From Bacteriovoracaceae bacterium UBA3083 (lineage in GTDB: Bacteria > Bdellovibrionota > Bacteriovoracia > Bacteriovoracales > Bacteriovoracaceae), in contig DFBJ01000006.1 in the NCBI GenBank assembly GCA_002366565.1, forward strand, positions 1-64,000: a stretch of DNA of 64,000 nt. Reading direction: 5' to 3'. Shown here in pieces: positions 1 to 8,173 of the stretch. Every line of letters starts with the position of its first letter. Position 1 is the stretch's first letter. A model generated the notes under the pieces. The model had not been told where the DNA came from, searched no databases, and saw nothing but the letters and a program-made list of their open reading frames with translations. The position numbers were made by a program, and so were the translations under genes.

Positions 1-16
1 CATGTCGGAGGAAAGA

Positions 17-1699
17 ATGAGAAAGATAAGTAAAGTAGGAATTGTGCTGATCTCCTCTCTTCTACTTCTTAGTATAGTAGGGATGAGTATCGTATCAGCA
101 CAAGAGGTGAAAAGGGATATTGTCATCCAGGTTCCTTATGGTGTTGGTGGAGTTTCTGGTGAAACCTCTATTCGGGAATTAGTGGATATGGGTGACAAGG
201 GATTAGGAAAAACAATGGAGATATATACAGCTACTCTTTTTGAAGCTCTTTATCCAAGAGTTAAAGTAGAATTTATGTCCTGGGATATGTGGTCAGGAAA
301 AGCTGGAGAAAGATTACTTACCGGTTTAGCCACCGGAAGTGCTCCCGCTTATTATTACTTAGGTCACATTGGTGGTGCTCCCACAGCTATAGCTAAAGGA
401 TTGGTGGCTGATTTAACCGAATTTGTTAAAAATTGGGACCAAAAAGATAATATTCCTATGTCTGTATGGGCTCTGTGTTGGTCTAAGGGTAGATGTTATG
501 GGATTCCTTATGATGGATCATGCGTCTCTGATACTGTCTGGTATAGGAAGGACTTTTATGAAGAAGCAGGTATTTTTAATGAGGAAGGGAAACCCGGACC
601 TCCAAAGAATTGGACAATAGATGATTTCATCGATATTTGCCAGAAAATTACCGATCCTAAGAAAATGAGATGGGGATATGGTTTAAAAGGAGGATTTGGT
701 TGTAACTATGATCTTTTTGCTTATATATTTGGGGCTCCCGTTCTTAGACCCGATCCTACGGGAAAATACACCTGGAGAGCTGCTTTCAGCCTTCCTGAAG
801 CAGTAAAGGTTCTTGAATGGTATAAAGATATGCAGTGGAAATATAAATCTGTAATTACAGGAGCAACTATAGGTTGGAATGAAACCTGGAGAGATTTCTT
901 TGCCGGTAAAGTAGCAATGATGCACAATAATGATGGTCATTATCTTGGTCCAGTAGTAGGAAAAAGTACCCAATTCGCTCCTCGAGCTTATGAAGATGTG
1001 GTAGGAAATGCTCCTTTTCCTATGGGTTCAGATAAAATAATGTGGAATGGAACAATAATTAGTGACTGGGGGATAAACCCTACTATGAGTAAAGAACAGA
1101 TAAAAGCTACCTGGGACTGGGTAACCTGGCGATGGACCCCTTCCATAGGAAGAACTTACCGATGCTTAAGGTGTGGTGACTCGGCCAGCGTGGGTCAAGC
1201 TAAAGCTAAAGTTAAAGCAGAGATAGGTGAAGAAATTCCCTGGGAATATCCCTACATATATCTTCCTGGCTATGACTGGCGTGCGCCAAATCTCTATCGG
1301 GATACTAAAGGAATCTATGAGAGATTTGGGATTAAATCCTGGCGAAAGAAAGTCCCTCAGGATATTGTCAAGCTTGTAGATACCTTGTGGGCTATTCCTA
1401 AACCTCCCCAGATGAGTGCATACAATGTTCCTCAGGAAAGAGGAGGAGATTTAGCTACTGTTATCCAACATATGGTTCAGGAAGTAGTGGGTACTCCTGG
1501 TAAAGATTGCCTCCAAGTAGCCAAGAAATACGAAGATATAGCTAATAAAACAGTGCTGAATTATAAAGTTAAGGAACAGACTATGGAAGATATGAAAAAC
1601 TACTACACTGCTGTCTCGGAATTCTATAAGAAAAACTATCCAGATTACTATGAGAAAACATTTACAAAACTCTACGAAAAATATTTCAAAGTATGGTAA
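17..1699 (+). CDS. ABC transporter extracellular solute-binding protein (sugar type, family 1)
   Basis: Probable periplasmic or surface binding protein that delivers a sugar to the two permeases encoded downstream. The N terminus has a basic stretch (MRKISK), a hydrophobic core rich in Leu/Ile/Val and a likely signal-peptidase I site after VSA. The body has the MalE-type layout, with motifs such as YGIPYDG and the W-rich segment ATWDWVTWRW near residue 370. At about 560 residues it is longer than the usual 400-450 of sugar-binding proteins. An in-frame ATG lies at position 2, but GGAGG at 7-11 sits 5 nt before the ATG at 17, so I chose 17. The hairpin at 1732-1766 separates it from the permeases. 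The ligand cannot be told from sequence; the family call is firm. Confidence 0.85.
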   Translation: MRKISKVGIVLISSLLLLSIVGMSIVSAQEVKRDIVIQVPYGVGGVSGETSIRELVDMGDKGLGKTMEIYTATLFEALYPRVKVEFMSWDMWSGKAGERLLTGLATGSAPAYYYLGHIGGAPTAIAKGLVADLTEFVKNWDQKDNIPMSVWALCWSKGRCYGIPYDGSCVSDTVWYRKDFYEEAGIFNEEGKPGPPKNWTIDDFIDICQKITDPKKMRWGYGLKGGFGCNYDLFAYIFGAPVLRPDPTGKYTWRAAFSLPEAVKVLEWYKDMQWKYKSVITGATIGWNETWRDFFAGKVAMMHNNDGHYLGPVVGKSTQFAPRAYEDVVGNAPFPMGSDKIMWNGTIISDWGINPTMSKEQIKATWDWVTWRWTPSIGRTYRCLRCGDSASVGQAKAKVKAEIGEEIPWEYPYIYLPGYDWRAPNLYRDTKGIYERFGIKSWRKKVPQDIVKLVDTLWAIPKPPQMSAYNVPQERGGDLATVIQHMVQEVVGTPGKDCLQVAKKYEDIANKTVLNYKVKEQTMEDMKNYYTAVSEFYKKNYPDYYEKTFTKLYEKYFKVW

Positions 1700-1731
1700 A
1701 GAATTAGCAAAGGGGCAGCCCTTTAATCCAA

Positions 1732-1766
1732 TTGAGGGGGACAATGCAAAGCATTGTCCCCCTCAA
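1732..1766. other. Perfect 16-bp hairpin between binding-protein and permease genes
   Basis: Arms 1732-1747 and 1751-1766 are perfectly complementary around an AAA loop, with a run of G/C pairs in the middle. No T-run follows, so it is not a standard intrinsic terminator. In many importer operons such a structure lets more binding protein than permease accumulate, by partial termination or by protecting the upstream mRNA. It could equally be a dispersed REP-like palindrome. Confidence 0.6.
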
Positions 1767-1888
1767 CGCTGAAGTTACTCCCCTTTTTTCCAGACTTATA
1801 TTGAGAATCTTATGAAAGCTAAGTGAATAAAAAATTGAAGAATTAAGGGTATCTATAAAGGAAATTCTGTATAATATATTAAGAAAAA

Positions 1889-2770
1889 ATGAAAAAAGTA
1901 GAAAAAGTCAAAAGAGCAAAACATAAGAAAAGAGCAGCCTGGATTTTTTCTCTTCCTGCTCTTTTTTTTGTAATTGTTTTTGGCTGGTATCCTTTAGTTT
2001 TAGGTTTTAGAGTAAGTTTAGAGGAATATCATTTCATATTACCCCCCACTTATATAGGATTAGCCAATTTTAGAGAAATATTTTCCGATCCTTTAGTTCC
2101 AATAACCTTCAGGAATACTTTTTATTACACCGCTTTAAGTATAGGTCTTACTTTTATTATTCCCATTATTATCTCTATTTTATTAATGGAGATGAAAAAA
2201 AATACTATAAGGATAATGATGCTTCTCTGGTTTATTCCTATGGCTTCTATGGCCGGCAATATTATCTGGAAATGGTTTTATAATTCTTATTATGGATTAT
2301 TTAACACTATTTTAGTTTACCTGGGATTTCCTACTTTAAGATGGCTTGATGATCCTCGAATAGCTATGTTATGTCTGGTTTTACCAGGATTAATTATGTT
2401 TGGCCCCGGACTAATGTACATTGCTTCTCTTCAAAGTGTTCCCAATGAATTTTATGAGGCCGCCGAGCTTGAAGGAGCACGTCTCGGACAAAAGATTTGG
2501 CATATTACTCTACCAAGACTTAGACCTATTATCTCAATGCTCCTTCTTTTAGCAATAATTGGGAATATGCAGATATTTGAGCGACCTTATGTCATGACTG
2601 GCGGAGGGCCAGGTATGGCTACAACTACGGTAGTAATGTATTTTTATCAGCTTAGTTTTCAAAGTCTTATCTTTGGTAAAGGAGCAAGTTTAGCCATTAT
2701 TCTCTTCTGTGTTATATTAGCGTTAATTATCATTCAGCGAAAATATTTTAAAGAAAATATAGATGTATGA
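1889..2770 (+). CDS. Sugar ABC transporter permease, MalF/UgpA-like
   Basis: Integral membrane subunit of a carbohydrate importer (binding-protein-dependent transport inner-membrane family). It is 293 residues, normal for UgpA/LacF-type permeases, with a basic cytoplasmic N terminus and about six hydrophobic segments. The coupling EAA loop is visible as EAAELEGARLGQKIW followed by HITLPRLRPI (about residues 190-215); this is where the ATPase docks. No ATPase gene follows the operon, so a shared MsmK/UgpC-type ATPase encoded elsewhere is likely. There is no clear Shine-Dalgarno before the ATG; a TATAAT-like stretch at 1870-1875 lies just upstream but no convincing -35 was found. It is paired with the next permease, 15 bp away. 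Confidence 0.9.
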   Translation: MKKVEKVKRAKHKKRAAWIFSLPALFFVIVFGWYPLVLGFRVSLEEYHFILPPTYIGLANFREIFSDPLVPITFRNTFYYTALSIGLTFIIPIIISILLMEMKKNTIRIMMLLWFIPMASMAGNIIWKWFYNSYYGLFNTILVYLGFPTLRWLDDPRIAMLCLVLPGLIMFGPGLMYIASLQSVPNEFYEAAELEGARLGQKIWHITLPRLRPIISMLLLLAIIGNMQIFERPYVMTGGGPGMATTTVVMYFYQLSFQSLIFGKGASLAIILFCVILALIIIQRKYFKENIDV

Positions 2771-2785
2771 AAAGGAGTAAATTTT

Positions 2786-3784
2786 ATGCCCTTAATTTCT
2801 CAAGTTGGAAGAAATCATTTTAAAGTTAGATTTCTTTTAGGAGCTATTACTACGCTTCTGTGGATAGGGGTATCTTTACATCTTTTTCCTGTATGGTGGA
2901 CCTTTAGCACTTCTATTACCCCCTATAAAGAAATATATAAAATTCCCCCGGCTTTATTTCCCCGAGGGGCAACTCTGGCTTGTTATAAACTCATCTTTAC
3001 TATGTTTAGTGGTTCTGTTACTATTACTCAACCATTCTGGGTATATATTAAAAATAGTGGGATAATGACCGGGGCAATAATGGCTATACAAATTCCGGTA
3101 ACTGCTCTTGCTGCCTACGCTCTTTCTAAACTTCATGATCCTAAATGGAGTAGACTATTGTTTTTGGTTTTAGTAGGGATAGCTTTGGTACCTTACCAAG
3201 TTTCTATGATTCCCCTTTATTTTCTTTTAAGAGATTTCCCTTTTGCTACAGGCTATGTTCCCAAAATTCCTTTTACTCCGATTCCTTTTCCTCACTACAA
3301 CTTTATTAATACCTATTGGGCAGTAATTCTTCCTGGAGGATATGCTGCCTTTAATCTTCTTTTATTTAAAGGATTCTTTGACGGCATTCCTGACGAGCTT
3401 ATAAATGCGGCCAGGATAGATGGTGCCTCGGAGATAGGTATTTTTAGGCGAATAATAATCCCTTTATCAAAGCCAGTTTTCGCTGTAGTAGCTTATATGA
3501 CTTTTTCCAGCTCTTGGAATCAGTTTCTATGGCCTCTTATTGTATTAAAGAAGGAAAAGTTAATGCCCATTGCTGTGGGACTTTATAGATTTCAGGAGGA
3601 GGTAAATGAGTTAGCCAATGTAATAGTCCCCAGTGATGAAGGCCTTTTAAAAAGAATGGCTCAGGGGTATTCCTGGAATGGAGTAATGGCTATGAGTTTA
3701 ATCCAGTCTATCCCCGTCTTTATTATGTTTATCATCTTTCGAGAACAATTGATGAAAGGAATAAAATTAAGAGGATTTAAGTAA
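2786..3784 (+). CDS. Sugar ABC transporter permease, MalG/UgpE-like
   Basis: Second membrane subunit of the importer, partner of the preceding permease. It is 332 residues and shows the MalG-type EAA loop as NAARIDGASEIGIFRRI followed by IIPLSKPV around residues 207-232. An insert near residues 150-170 is rich in Pro and Phe (FPFATGYVPKIPFTPIPF), which makes it longer than the usual 270-280. AAAGGAG about 10 nt upstream of the ATG is a good ribosome-binding site. It is the last gene of the operon and is followed by a terminator. Confidence 0.9.
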   Translation: MPLISQVGRNHFKVRFLLGAITTLLWIGVSLHLFPVWWTFSTSITPYKEIYKIPPALFPRGATLACYKLIFTMFSGSVTITQPFWVYIKNSGIMTGAIMAIQIPVTALAAYALSKLHDPKWSRLLFLVLVGIALVPYQVSMIPLYFLLRDFPFATGYVPKIPFTPIPFPHYNFINTYWAVILPGGYAAFNLLLFKGFFDGIPDELINAARIDGASEIGIFRRIIIPLSKPVFAVVAYMTFSSSWNQFLWPLIVLKKEKLMPIAVGLYRFQEEVNELANVIVPSDEGLLKRMAQGYSWNGVMAMSLIQSIPVFIMFIIFREQLMKGIKLRGFK

Positions 3785-3891
3785 TTTCTTAAAAGAGGAA
3801 TTTTAACTTTTGTCGCCTTCTGTATAAAAGTGCGACATTTACCAAAATCCTCTAACCTAAAATCCTTATTTTATCAGCATTCTAGATCGTT

Positions 3892-3918
3892 AAAAGACGA
3901 CATTGTGTCGTCTTTTTT
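3892..3918 (+). terminator. Intrinsic terminator after the ABC importer operon
   Basis: An 11-bp perfect stem (arms 3892-3902 and 3906-3916, core AGACGACA/TGTCGTCT) with a 3-nt loop ends in a T-run. It lies about 110 bp downstream of the second permease stop codon. Confidence 0.8.
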
Positions 3919-4003
3919 ACTAAATGTTGACAAGTCCGCATGAAAAAGCTAAACTAAAATAAAGAATAAATTTATGCGAAGTTAGGAGTAAAATAAAAAT
4001 AAT

Positions 4004-4645
4004 ATGAAATGTCCACATTGTTTAGAAAATTTTTTTGAAGAGTGGGAAGAAAAAGAAATTGGTAATGATAAAGAAGGAAGATGGGAGATAAAATACTGCA
4101 AGTGTCCATCTTGTGGAGAGTTAATTATTAAATTAGAGAATTTGTACTGGGGCGCGTTGGGGGATCCTTTTCGTCGGGAATATCTAGTTAGACCAAAAGC
4201 TATTTCAAGAGCACCATTGCCATCCGAAGTCCCAAAAAAATTTGCTAATGACTACAAAGAGGCTTGTCTTACGATAGCAGACAGCCCAAAAGCAAGTGCT
4301 GCACTAAGCAGACGATGCCTTCAAAATCTTTTAAGAGAAAAGGCAGGAGCAACAAAAAAGAACCTTGCTGAGCAAATACAAGAGGTCATTGATTCAAAGC
4401 AACTACCTTCTTATTTATCAGAGGCTTTGGATGCAGTCAGAAATATTGGGAATTTTGCTGCACACCCAATAAAAAGTAAAAGCACAGGAGAAATAGTGGA
4501 AGTAGAACCAGGGGAAGCCGACTGGAATTTAGATATTTTAGAACGGCTATTTGATTTTTACTTTGTGCAACCAGAAATTCTAAGAAAGAAAAGGGCCAAA
4601 CTTGACAAAAAACTGAAAGATGTCGGCAAATCCCCAATGAAATAA
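4004..4645 (+). CDS. DUF4145 domain protein with N-terminal zinc ribbon
   Basis: 213 residues. The N terminus carries two CxxC pairs (CPHC at 3-6 and CPSC near 35-38), a zinc ribbon. The rest matches DUF4145: an SRRCLQNLLREKAG helix, NLAEQIQEV, then LSEALDAVRNIGNFAAHP, the signature of this family. DUF4145 is common in restriction and phage-defence neighbourhoods, often fused to or beside nucleases. Here an HsdR-N-like nuclease gene follows 21 bp downstream behind a strong ribosome-binding site, so the two are probably co-expressed. Biochemical activity is unknown. GTTAGGA at 3981-3987, just upstream, resembles one edge of an integron cassette. Confidence 0.8.
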   Translation: MKCPHCLENFFEEWEEKEIGNDKEGRWEIKYCKCPSCGELIIKLENLYWGALGDPFRREYLVRPKAISRAPLPSEVPKKFANDYKEACLTIADSPKASAALSRRCLQNLLREKAGATKKNLAEQIQEVIDSKQLPSYLSEALDAVRNIGNFAAHPIKSKSTGEIVEVEPGEADWNLDILERLFDFYFVQPEILRKKRAKLDKKLKDVGKSPMK

Positions 4646-4666
4646 AAAAATGAAGGAGGCGATAGA

Positions 4667-5599
4667 ATGAACGAAGAAATAACTGACGCTCTGAGAAAGT
4701 ATGCAGAACGTGTCCAGTCGTTTAAAGAACAATTGCAAAAATGGAATGAGGACGAGGTTAAAGGATACCTCATCGAACCACTATTGGCAGTTTTGCTTTG
4801 GGATACGACCGACCCCAATTTCGTTCGCCGTCAATATCCAGTAACTATGGGTTCCGAGACAAAAAGGGTTGATTATACACTAATGTCTGGCGATACTGCA
4901 ATTTGTGTCGTAGAGGCAAAACCAGGAGAATTAGACGAGGACGCGGCCCGACAGGCGTTAAGTTATGCTCGCAATCTCGATGTTCCGTGGGCGCTTGTGA
5001 CAAATGGACAAAGGTTGTGTCTATATGGGGTTGAATTCTGCAGGTCTGAAAATATAGTAGATGCGTTAGTAATGGACATAGCGATATCGCCAGACAGTAC
5101 CGAATCCTCTATTGATTACCTTAAGTATCTTACAAATGGGACATTAGACTCAGAAGAAGTCTACGATGTTTTTAAAACCTTCAACGAGCGCCGAGCCCTT
5201 CTTGCCTTTTTGCAAAATAAGAAGGATAGACTGGTTAAGGTCATTGCTAAATGGATAGAAGAGGACTGGGACAAGGGTTCTGTAGATGAGCAATTGCTTC
5301 TTGTTTCCCTTGAAAATGTATTTGGGAGAGTTCAAAAAATTGGAGAAAAACGTATCGAGAGACCCATTCCCGGCTCTCCTACTACTGTTGTAGCTGGTGA
5401 TTGGAAATATAGGCGTGACCTGGAGAAAGGTATTTTTGAGTTGAAGGCCGATCCCAACAAACAAATAAATGTTTCCTTACCTGGGCCTGATGTGGAACGC
5501 AAATTAGAAAAATTAAATCTTCGTCTTAGCTCAAAGAGTGCATTTGGAGGATTCTACTATAACCTCCGCAGACAGGCAGATCTCATAAAAAGGAAATGA
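4667..5599 (+). CDS. Stand-alone type I restriction HsdR-N-like PD-(D/E)XK nuclease
   Basis: 310 residues. Residues about 25-125 match the N-terminal nuclease domain of type I restriction R subunits: VKGYLIEPLLAVLLWD, then the acidic residue in RVDYTL, then the catalytic E-x-K in VVEAKPGELD, then QALSYARNLDVPWALVTNG. The SNF2-like helicase part of a real HsdR is absent, so it is not a full R subunit. The C-terminal half ends in a basic, Arg-rich segment that may bind nucleic acid. GGAGG lies 9 nt before the ATG. With the preceding DUF4145 gene it forms a two-gene unit that I infer to be defence-related. Confidence 0.75.
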   Translation: MNEEITDALRKYAERVQSFKEQLQKWNEDEVKGYLIEPLLAVLLWDTTDPNFVRRQYPVTMGSETKRVDYTLMSGDTAICVVEAKPGELDEDAARQALSYARNLDVPWALVTNGQRLCLYGVEFCRSENIVDALVMDIAISPDSTESSIDYLKYLTNGTLDSEEVYDVFKTFNERRALLAFLQNKKDRLVKVIAKWIEEDWDKGSVDEQLLLVSLENVFGRVQKIGEKRIERPIPGSPTTVVAGDWKYRRDLEKGIFELKADPNKQINVSLPGPDVERKLEKLNLRLSSKSAFGGFYYNLRRQADLIKRK

Positions 5600-5627
5600 A
5601 GTTATATTTCGATTATCTCAAACCTTC

Positions 5628-5690
5628 GCCTAACAGCAGACATATAGCTCGCTTATGCTCGGAACTCATTATGTCCGTAGAACATTAGGA
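5628..5690 (+). repeat. attC-like imperfect palindrome (possible integron cassette end)
   Basis: GCCTAAC at 5628 fits the RYYYAAC core of integron attC sites. ATTAGGA at 5684-5690 is an imperfect complement (the consensus would be GTTRRRY). Between them AGACATA and TATGTCC form an inner imperfect arm pair, and the centre holds GCTCG repeats. A similar TTAGGA(G)TAAAA string stands at 3982, upstream of the DUF4145 gene, giving the two ends expected of an inserted cassette. The right core box departs from consensus at both ends, so the call is tentative. Confidence 0.35.
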
Positions 5691-5697
5691 TAAAACC

Positions 5698-6225
5698 ATG
5701 CCCTACCAATATAAAAGAGAACCATTATCTAATGATGAGGTAGACAGGTTAACCAACGCCTGCGATACTTTCCGGGAAAAGTTTGTTGTCTGGACACTTT
5801 TAAATACAGGATTAAGATTATCTGAATTTGCTGATCTTAAAAAAGATAATATCCAGTGGCAGGAAAAAAGATTAGTAATTTATGGCAAAGGTGGTCCTTA
5901 TGATAAAAAGACAAAAAGAAGGATAATCCCGATGACAGAGAGAGTGAGAAAATTATTTGAATATCACTTTGCTGAAAATAATAATACCGGAATAGGTAAA
6001 AGAACAGTTGCAAGAATAGTAAAGAAAGTAGCTGACAAAGCTGGAATTTCAAAACCTGTTAGCCCACATGTCCTACGCCATACCTTCTCAGTCAACTGCA
6101 TCAGAAAGGGGATCTCCACCAGAGCCCTTCAAACCCTCTTAGGCCACGACCGACTGACAACCACTGAGATTTACCTAAATTTATCCCCAGAGGACGCTAT
6201 CAGAGAGTTTTTAAATAAGTGGTAA
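5698..6225 (+). CDS. Tyrosine recombinase/integrase, catalytic domain only
   Basis: 175 residues with the XerC/XerD-type catalytic core: first Arg in LLNTGLRLSE, a Lys-bearing beta hairpin in YGKGGPYDKK, the box HVLRHTF with its H-x-x-R, the second His in LLGHDRLTT and the nucleophile Tyr in EIYLNLS. All active-site positions are present. The N-terminal SAM-like core-binding domain of normal recombinases (about 100 residues) is absent; the protein starts almost directly at the catalytic domain. It may be a truncated gene or a single-domain recombinase. It is not an integron integrase: the length is too short and I see no IntI insertion. Its end overlaps the next gene by 7 bp. Confidence 0.8.
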   Translation: MPYQYKREPLSNDEVDRLTNACDTFREKFVVWTLLNTGLRLSEFADLKKDNIQWQEKRLVIYGKGGPYDKKTKRRIIPMTERVRKLFEYHFAENNNTGIGKRTVARIVKKVADKAGISKPVSPHVLRHTFSVNCIRKGISTRALQTLLGHDRLTTTEIYLNLSPEDAIREFLNKW

Positions 6226-7220
6226 ATGGCCTCATATATAATATGACATGGGCCCCAAGAGCTATGAAAAGAGAAAATAAAATTACAACAAAGGAAATGA
6301 GAGAATCTATATTCCGATCAGGATATTTATTGGAACAGCGTGCCGAGTCTGTGTTAGAAAAAAGGGGGTATTATGTAACTACGAACACTGCATATCCAGA
6401 CCCGGCCACCGGGAAGTCCAGAGAAATAGACATAAAGGCACTAACTGCTCTAAAGCTCTCGAGAGATTACGATTTCCTTTATCCGAACTTAATCTGTGAA
6501 TGTGAAAATAATGAACAACCTATCGTTCTTTTTACCAAAGATTCTCCAGTTTCTTTCCTCAATTATCAAGAAGTTAAATCAGCAGGAATTCCTATACAGT
6601 TTCTAGAAAAGAGTACACCTACAAAAAGGGGCTACAAAATTGAAGATGACACTCGGTATATAGGTTTGTCTGATTTTTTAAATTTTGAGAAATATCATCA
6701 CTATTGTAAAGGACTCATATCTACGCAATACTGCACTTTCTCGAGAAAAAATACCCGCAAGCCCTGGGTTGCTTTTCACTCTGATATCCAACATAACTCG
6801 CTTACAAATTTAATCTTCGCCCTAGAATCAGAAATTGACGAATACTACAAAGATTACGTCCTTCCAGAAAAAACCGAAAAAGAACTCATCAACATTAATA
6901 TTTACTACCCAGTTTTAATATTGCAAGGTCCTTTATACGCGGCCCAAATGAAAAAAGGAAATTTAACGCTAAAAAGAGCTAAACATCTCCAGTATAAAAA
7001 AGAATACTTCTCTAAAGATAAACACGATACCTACCAAATAGACGTCATAACTGAGGCATTTTTACCGAAGTATTTAGATGTAATCGAAGAAGAAATGGAA
7101 AAGGCAAAGAATATACTACGACGTAAAAAGAAAATTGTACGGGAGTCTCTTGATAAGCTAGTCCAGAAAGCAAGAAAGAAAAATAAATCGAAAACATTCA
7201 GAGAAATATTCGAGTTCTAA
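6219..7220 (+). CDS. PD-(D/E)XK-superfamily-like protein (restriction-type), unknown target
   Basis: 333 residues from a GTG start that overlaps the recombinase gene; ATGs at 6243 and 6264 are alternative starts, and none has a strong ribosome-binding site. The N-terminal part has a nuclease-like pattern: GYLLEQRAESVLEKRGYYV, then an acidic residue in SREIDIKAL, then a hydrophobic strand ending LICECENNEQ. The position of the usual catalytic Lys is Asn here (CECEN), so activity is uncertain. The C terminus is highly basic (RRKKKIVRES, KARKKNKSK), suggesting nucleic-acid contact. I place it in the superfamily by pattern only; it may be a defence effector linked to the recombinase. Confidence 0.55.
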   Translation: MVNGLIYNMTWAPRAMKRENKITTKEMRESIFRSGYLLEQRAESVLEKRGYYVTTNTAYPDPATGKSREIDIKALTALKLSRDYDFLYPNLICECENNEQPIVLFTKDSPVSFLNYQEVKSAGIPIQFLEKSTPTKRGYKIEDDTRYIGLSDFLNFEKYHHYCKGLISTQYCTFSRKNTRKPWVAFHSDIQHNSLTNLIFALESEIDEYYKDYVLPEKTEKELININIYYPVLILQGPLYAAQMKKGNLTLKRAKHLQYKKEYFSKDKHDTYQIDVITEAFLPKYLDVIEEEMEKAKNILRRKKKIVRESLDKLVQKARKKNKSKTFREIFEF

Positions 7221-7241
7221 AACCAAAAAACCCACCAGCCA

Positions 7242-7340
7242 ATAAGTTTAGATAAAACTGGAATCTCTATCAGAGCCCTCCAAACCCTTTTAGGCCATGA
7301 CAGATTTACACCACCAAAATTCTATTTAAATTTTAATTGA
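7242..7340 (+). pseudogene. Remnant of a second tyrosine recombinase C terminus
   Basis: The frame from about 7245 to the TGA at 7338 reads GISIRALQTLLGHDRFT followed by a Tyr-containing YLNFN end. This closely parallels GISTRALQTLLGHDRLT in the recombinase at 5698. Only about 30 codons survive, without the Arg and H-x-x-R boxes. DNA identity to the intact copy is clear but diverged, so it is an older paralogous remnant rather than a fresh duplication. Confidence 0.7.
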
Positions 7341-7548
7341 TAGTTCTTCAGGCAAACTTGACACTTTATCTTAAATAACCTATATTTACCTTAGATTCGT
7401 ATTTGGTATATTAATGCGAAGCATTTAAGAAAAAAATCTTAAAATATAGCCCAAAAATTCGTAGAAAAGACGCTCAAAAAACAAAAGCGAAACTCACTCC
7501 AAAAAACTTTCCGGGATTCTATTAAATATTTTAAAAAAAGAGGAGTAA

Positions 7549-7722
7549 CAGCTTTCAAAAGAAAGCATTGATAATTTTAGAGATAAAATTCCCATCCTGG
7601 GCAAGCTTCCCGGAGATATTTATATTCGTAGAGAAAATTTTGCCTTTTACTTTCCACTGACCGCCTGTATCGTTATCAGTCTCATTCTTACCTTAATCTT
7701 CATCTTGTGGGAAAGAAGATAG
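7549..7722 (+). pseudogene. Remnant of a DUF2905 membrane protein
   Basis: The reading frame ending in TAG at 7720-7722 encodes IPILGKLPGDIYIRREN, then FAFYFPLTACIVISLILT and a basic end. This is the DUF2905 signature (GKLPGDI, then FYFP and one membrane helix). The frame is opened by a stop at 7546-7548 and has no ATG, and the N-terminal helix usual for this short family is missing. It looks like a decayed or rearranged gene. The roughly 115 bases between it and the tRNA genes hold only a short open frame with no recognisable product. Confidence 0.6.
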
Positions 7723-7836
7723 TAAATTCTCATATTAAATTTGGGGAACAACCTTTAAGATTTAATAGTACCAGGGAAGTATTGGATTTCGAAGATTTAG
7801 GGGATAGTTTATCCAAAAATTATTGAAATTTCAAGG

Positions 7837-7910
7837 TAGCGGCGCGGAGATTCGAACTCCGGACATCACGGGTATGAGCCGTGTGCTCTAACCAGCTGAG
7901 CTACACCGCC
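7837..7910 (-). tRNA. tRNA-Met (CAT), elongator
   Basis: Full cloverleaf on the minus strand: acceptor start GGCGGTG, D arm GCTC/GAGC, anticodon stem CACGG/CCGTG with loop CTCATAC (anticodon CAT), T arm CGGAG-TTCGAAT-CTCCG. It closely resembles elongator tRNA-Met of other bacteria. The 3' CCA is not encoded (ACCT follows). The terminal 1-72 pair is G-U. It lies 5 nt downstream of the initiator tRNA and is surely co-transcribed with it. Confidence 0.93.
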
Positions 7911-7915
7911 TTTAG

Positions 7916-7989
<74 letters not shown>

Positions 7990-8027
7990 TTAAATTATTG
8001 AAAGTAGGAACTTTCGAAAGTGAGGTC

Positions 8028-8056
8028 ATAATAAAATAGATAACTTCTTTTGTCCA
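8028..8056 (-). promoter_or_regulatory. Sigma-70 promoter for the Met tRNA pair
   Basis: On the minus strand TGGACA (8051-8056) and TATTAT (8028-8033) are exactly 17 bp apart, about 40 bp upstream of tRNA-fMet. It lies on the right-hand side, so the tRNA pair belongs with the DNA from 8 kb onward. Confidence 0.65.
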
Positions 8057-8173
8057 CCTTTAATATCAATTGTAAAAAAAGTATTTTGCTCCAGCTTAAA
8101 ACACTAAAAATATTGAGAAATGTGGCGATGAGTACTTTAGATTCACCTAAGAACCGCAAAAGAAGGATTATTT

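Noticed and set aside
1870..1875. TATAAT as a separate promoter for the permeases
   Set aside because: No -35 at 16-18 bp spacing and no TGn extension; in AT-rich DNA this hexamer alone is weak evidence.
4667..5599. Complete type I restriction system
   Set aside because: Only the nuclease-type N-terminal domain is present; no helicase motor, no HsdM and no HsdS are in the window.
5698..6225. Integron integrase (IntI) next to the attC-like site
   Set aside because: At 175 aa it is far too short, lacks the N-terminal domain and shows no IntI-specific insertion. If the attC-like site is real, its integrase is elsewhere.
7438..7575. A short frame ending in KRKH with a KTFRDSIKYF stretch, resembling the KTFREIF end of the 333-aa protein
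   Set aside because: The match covers only a few residues in AT-rich DNA; it may be a remnant but cannot be supported.
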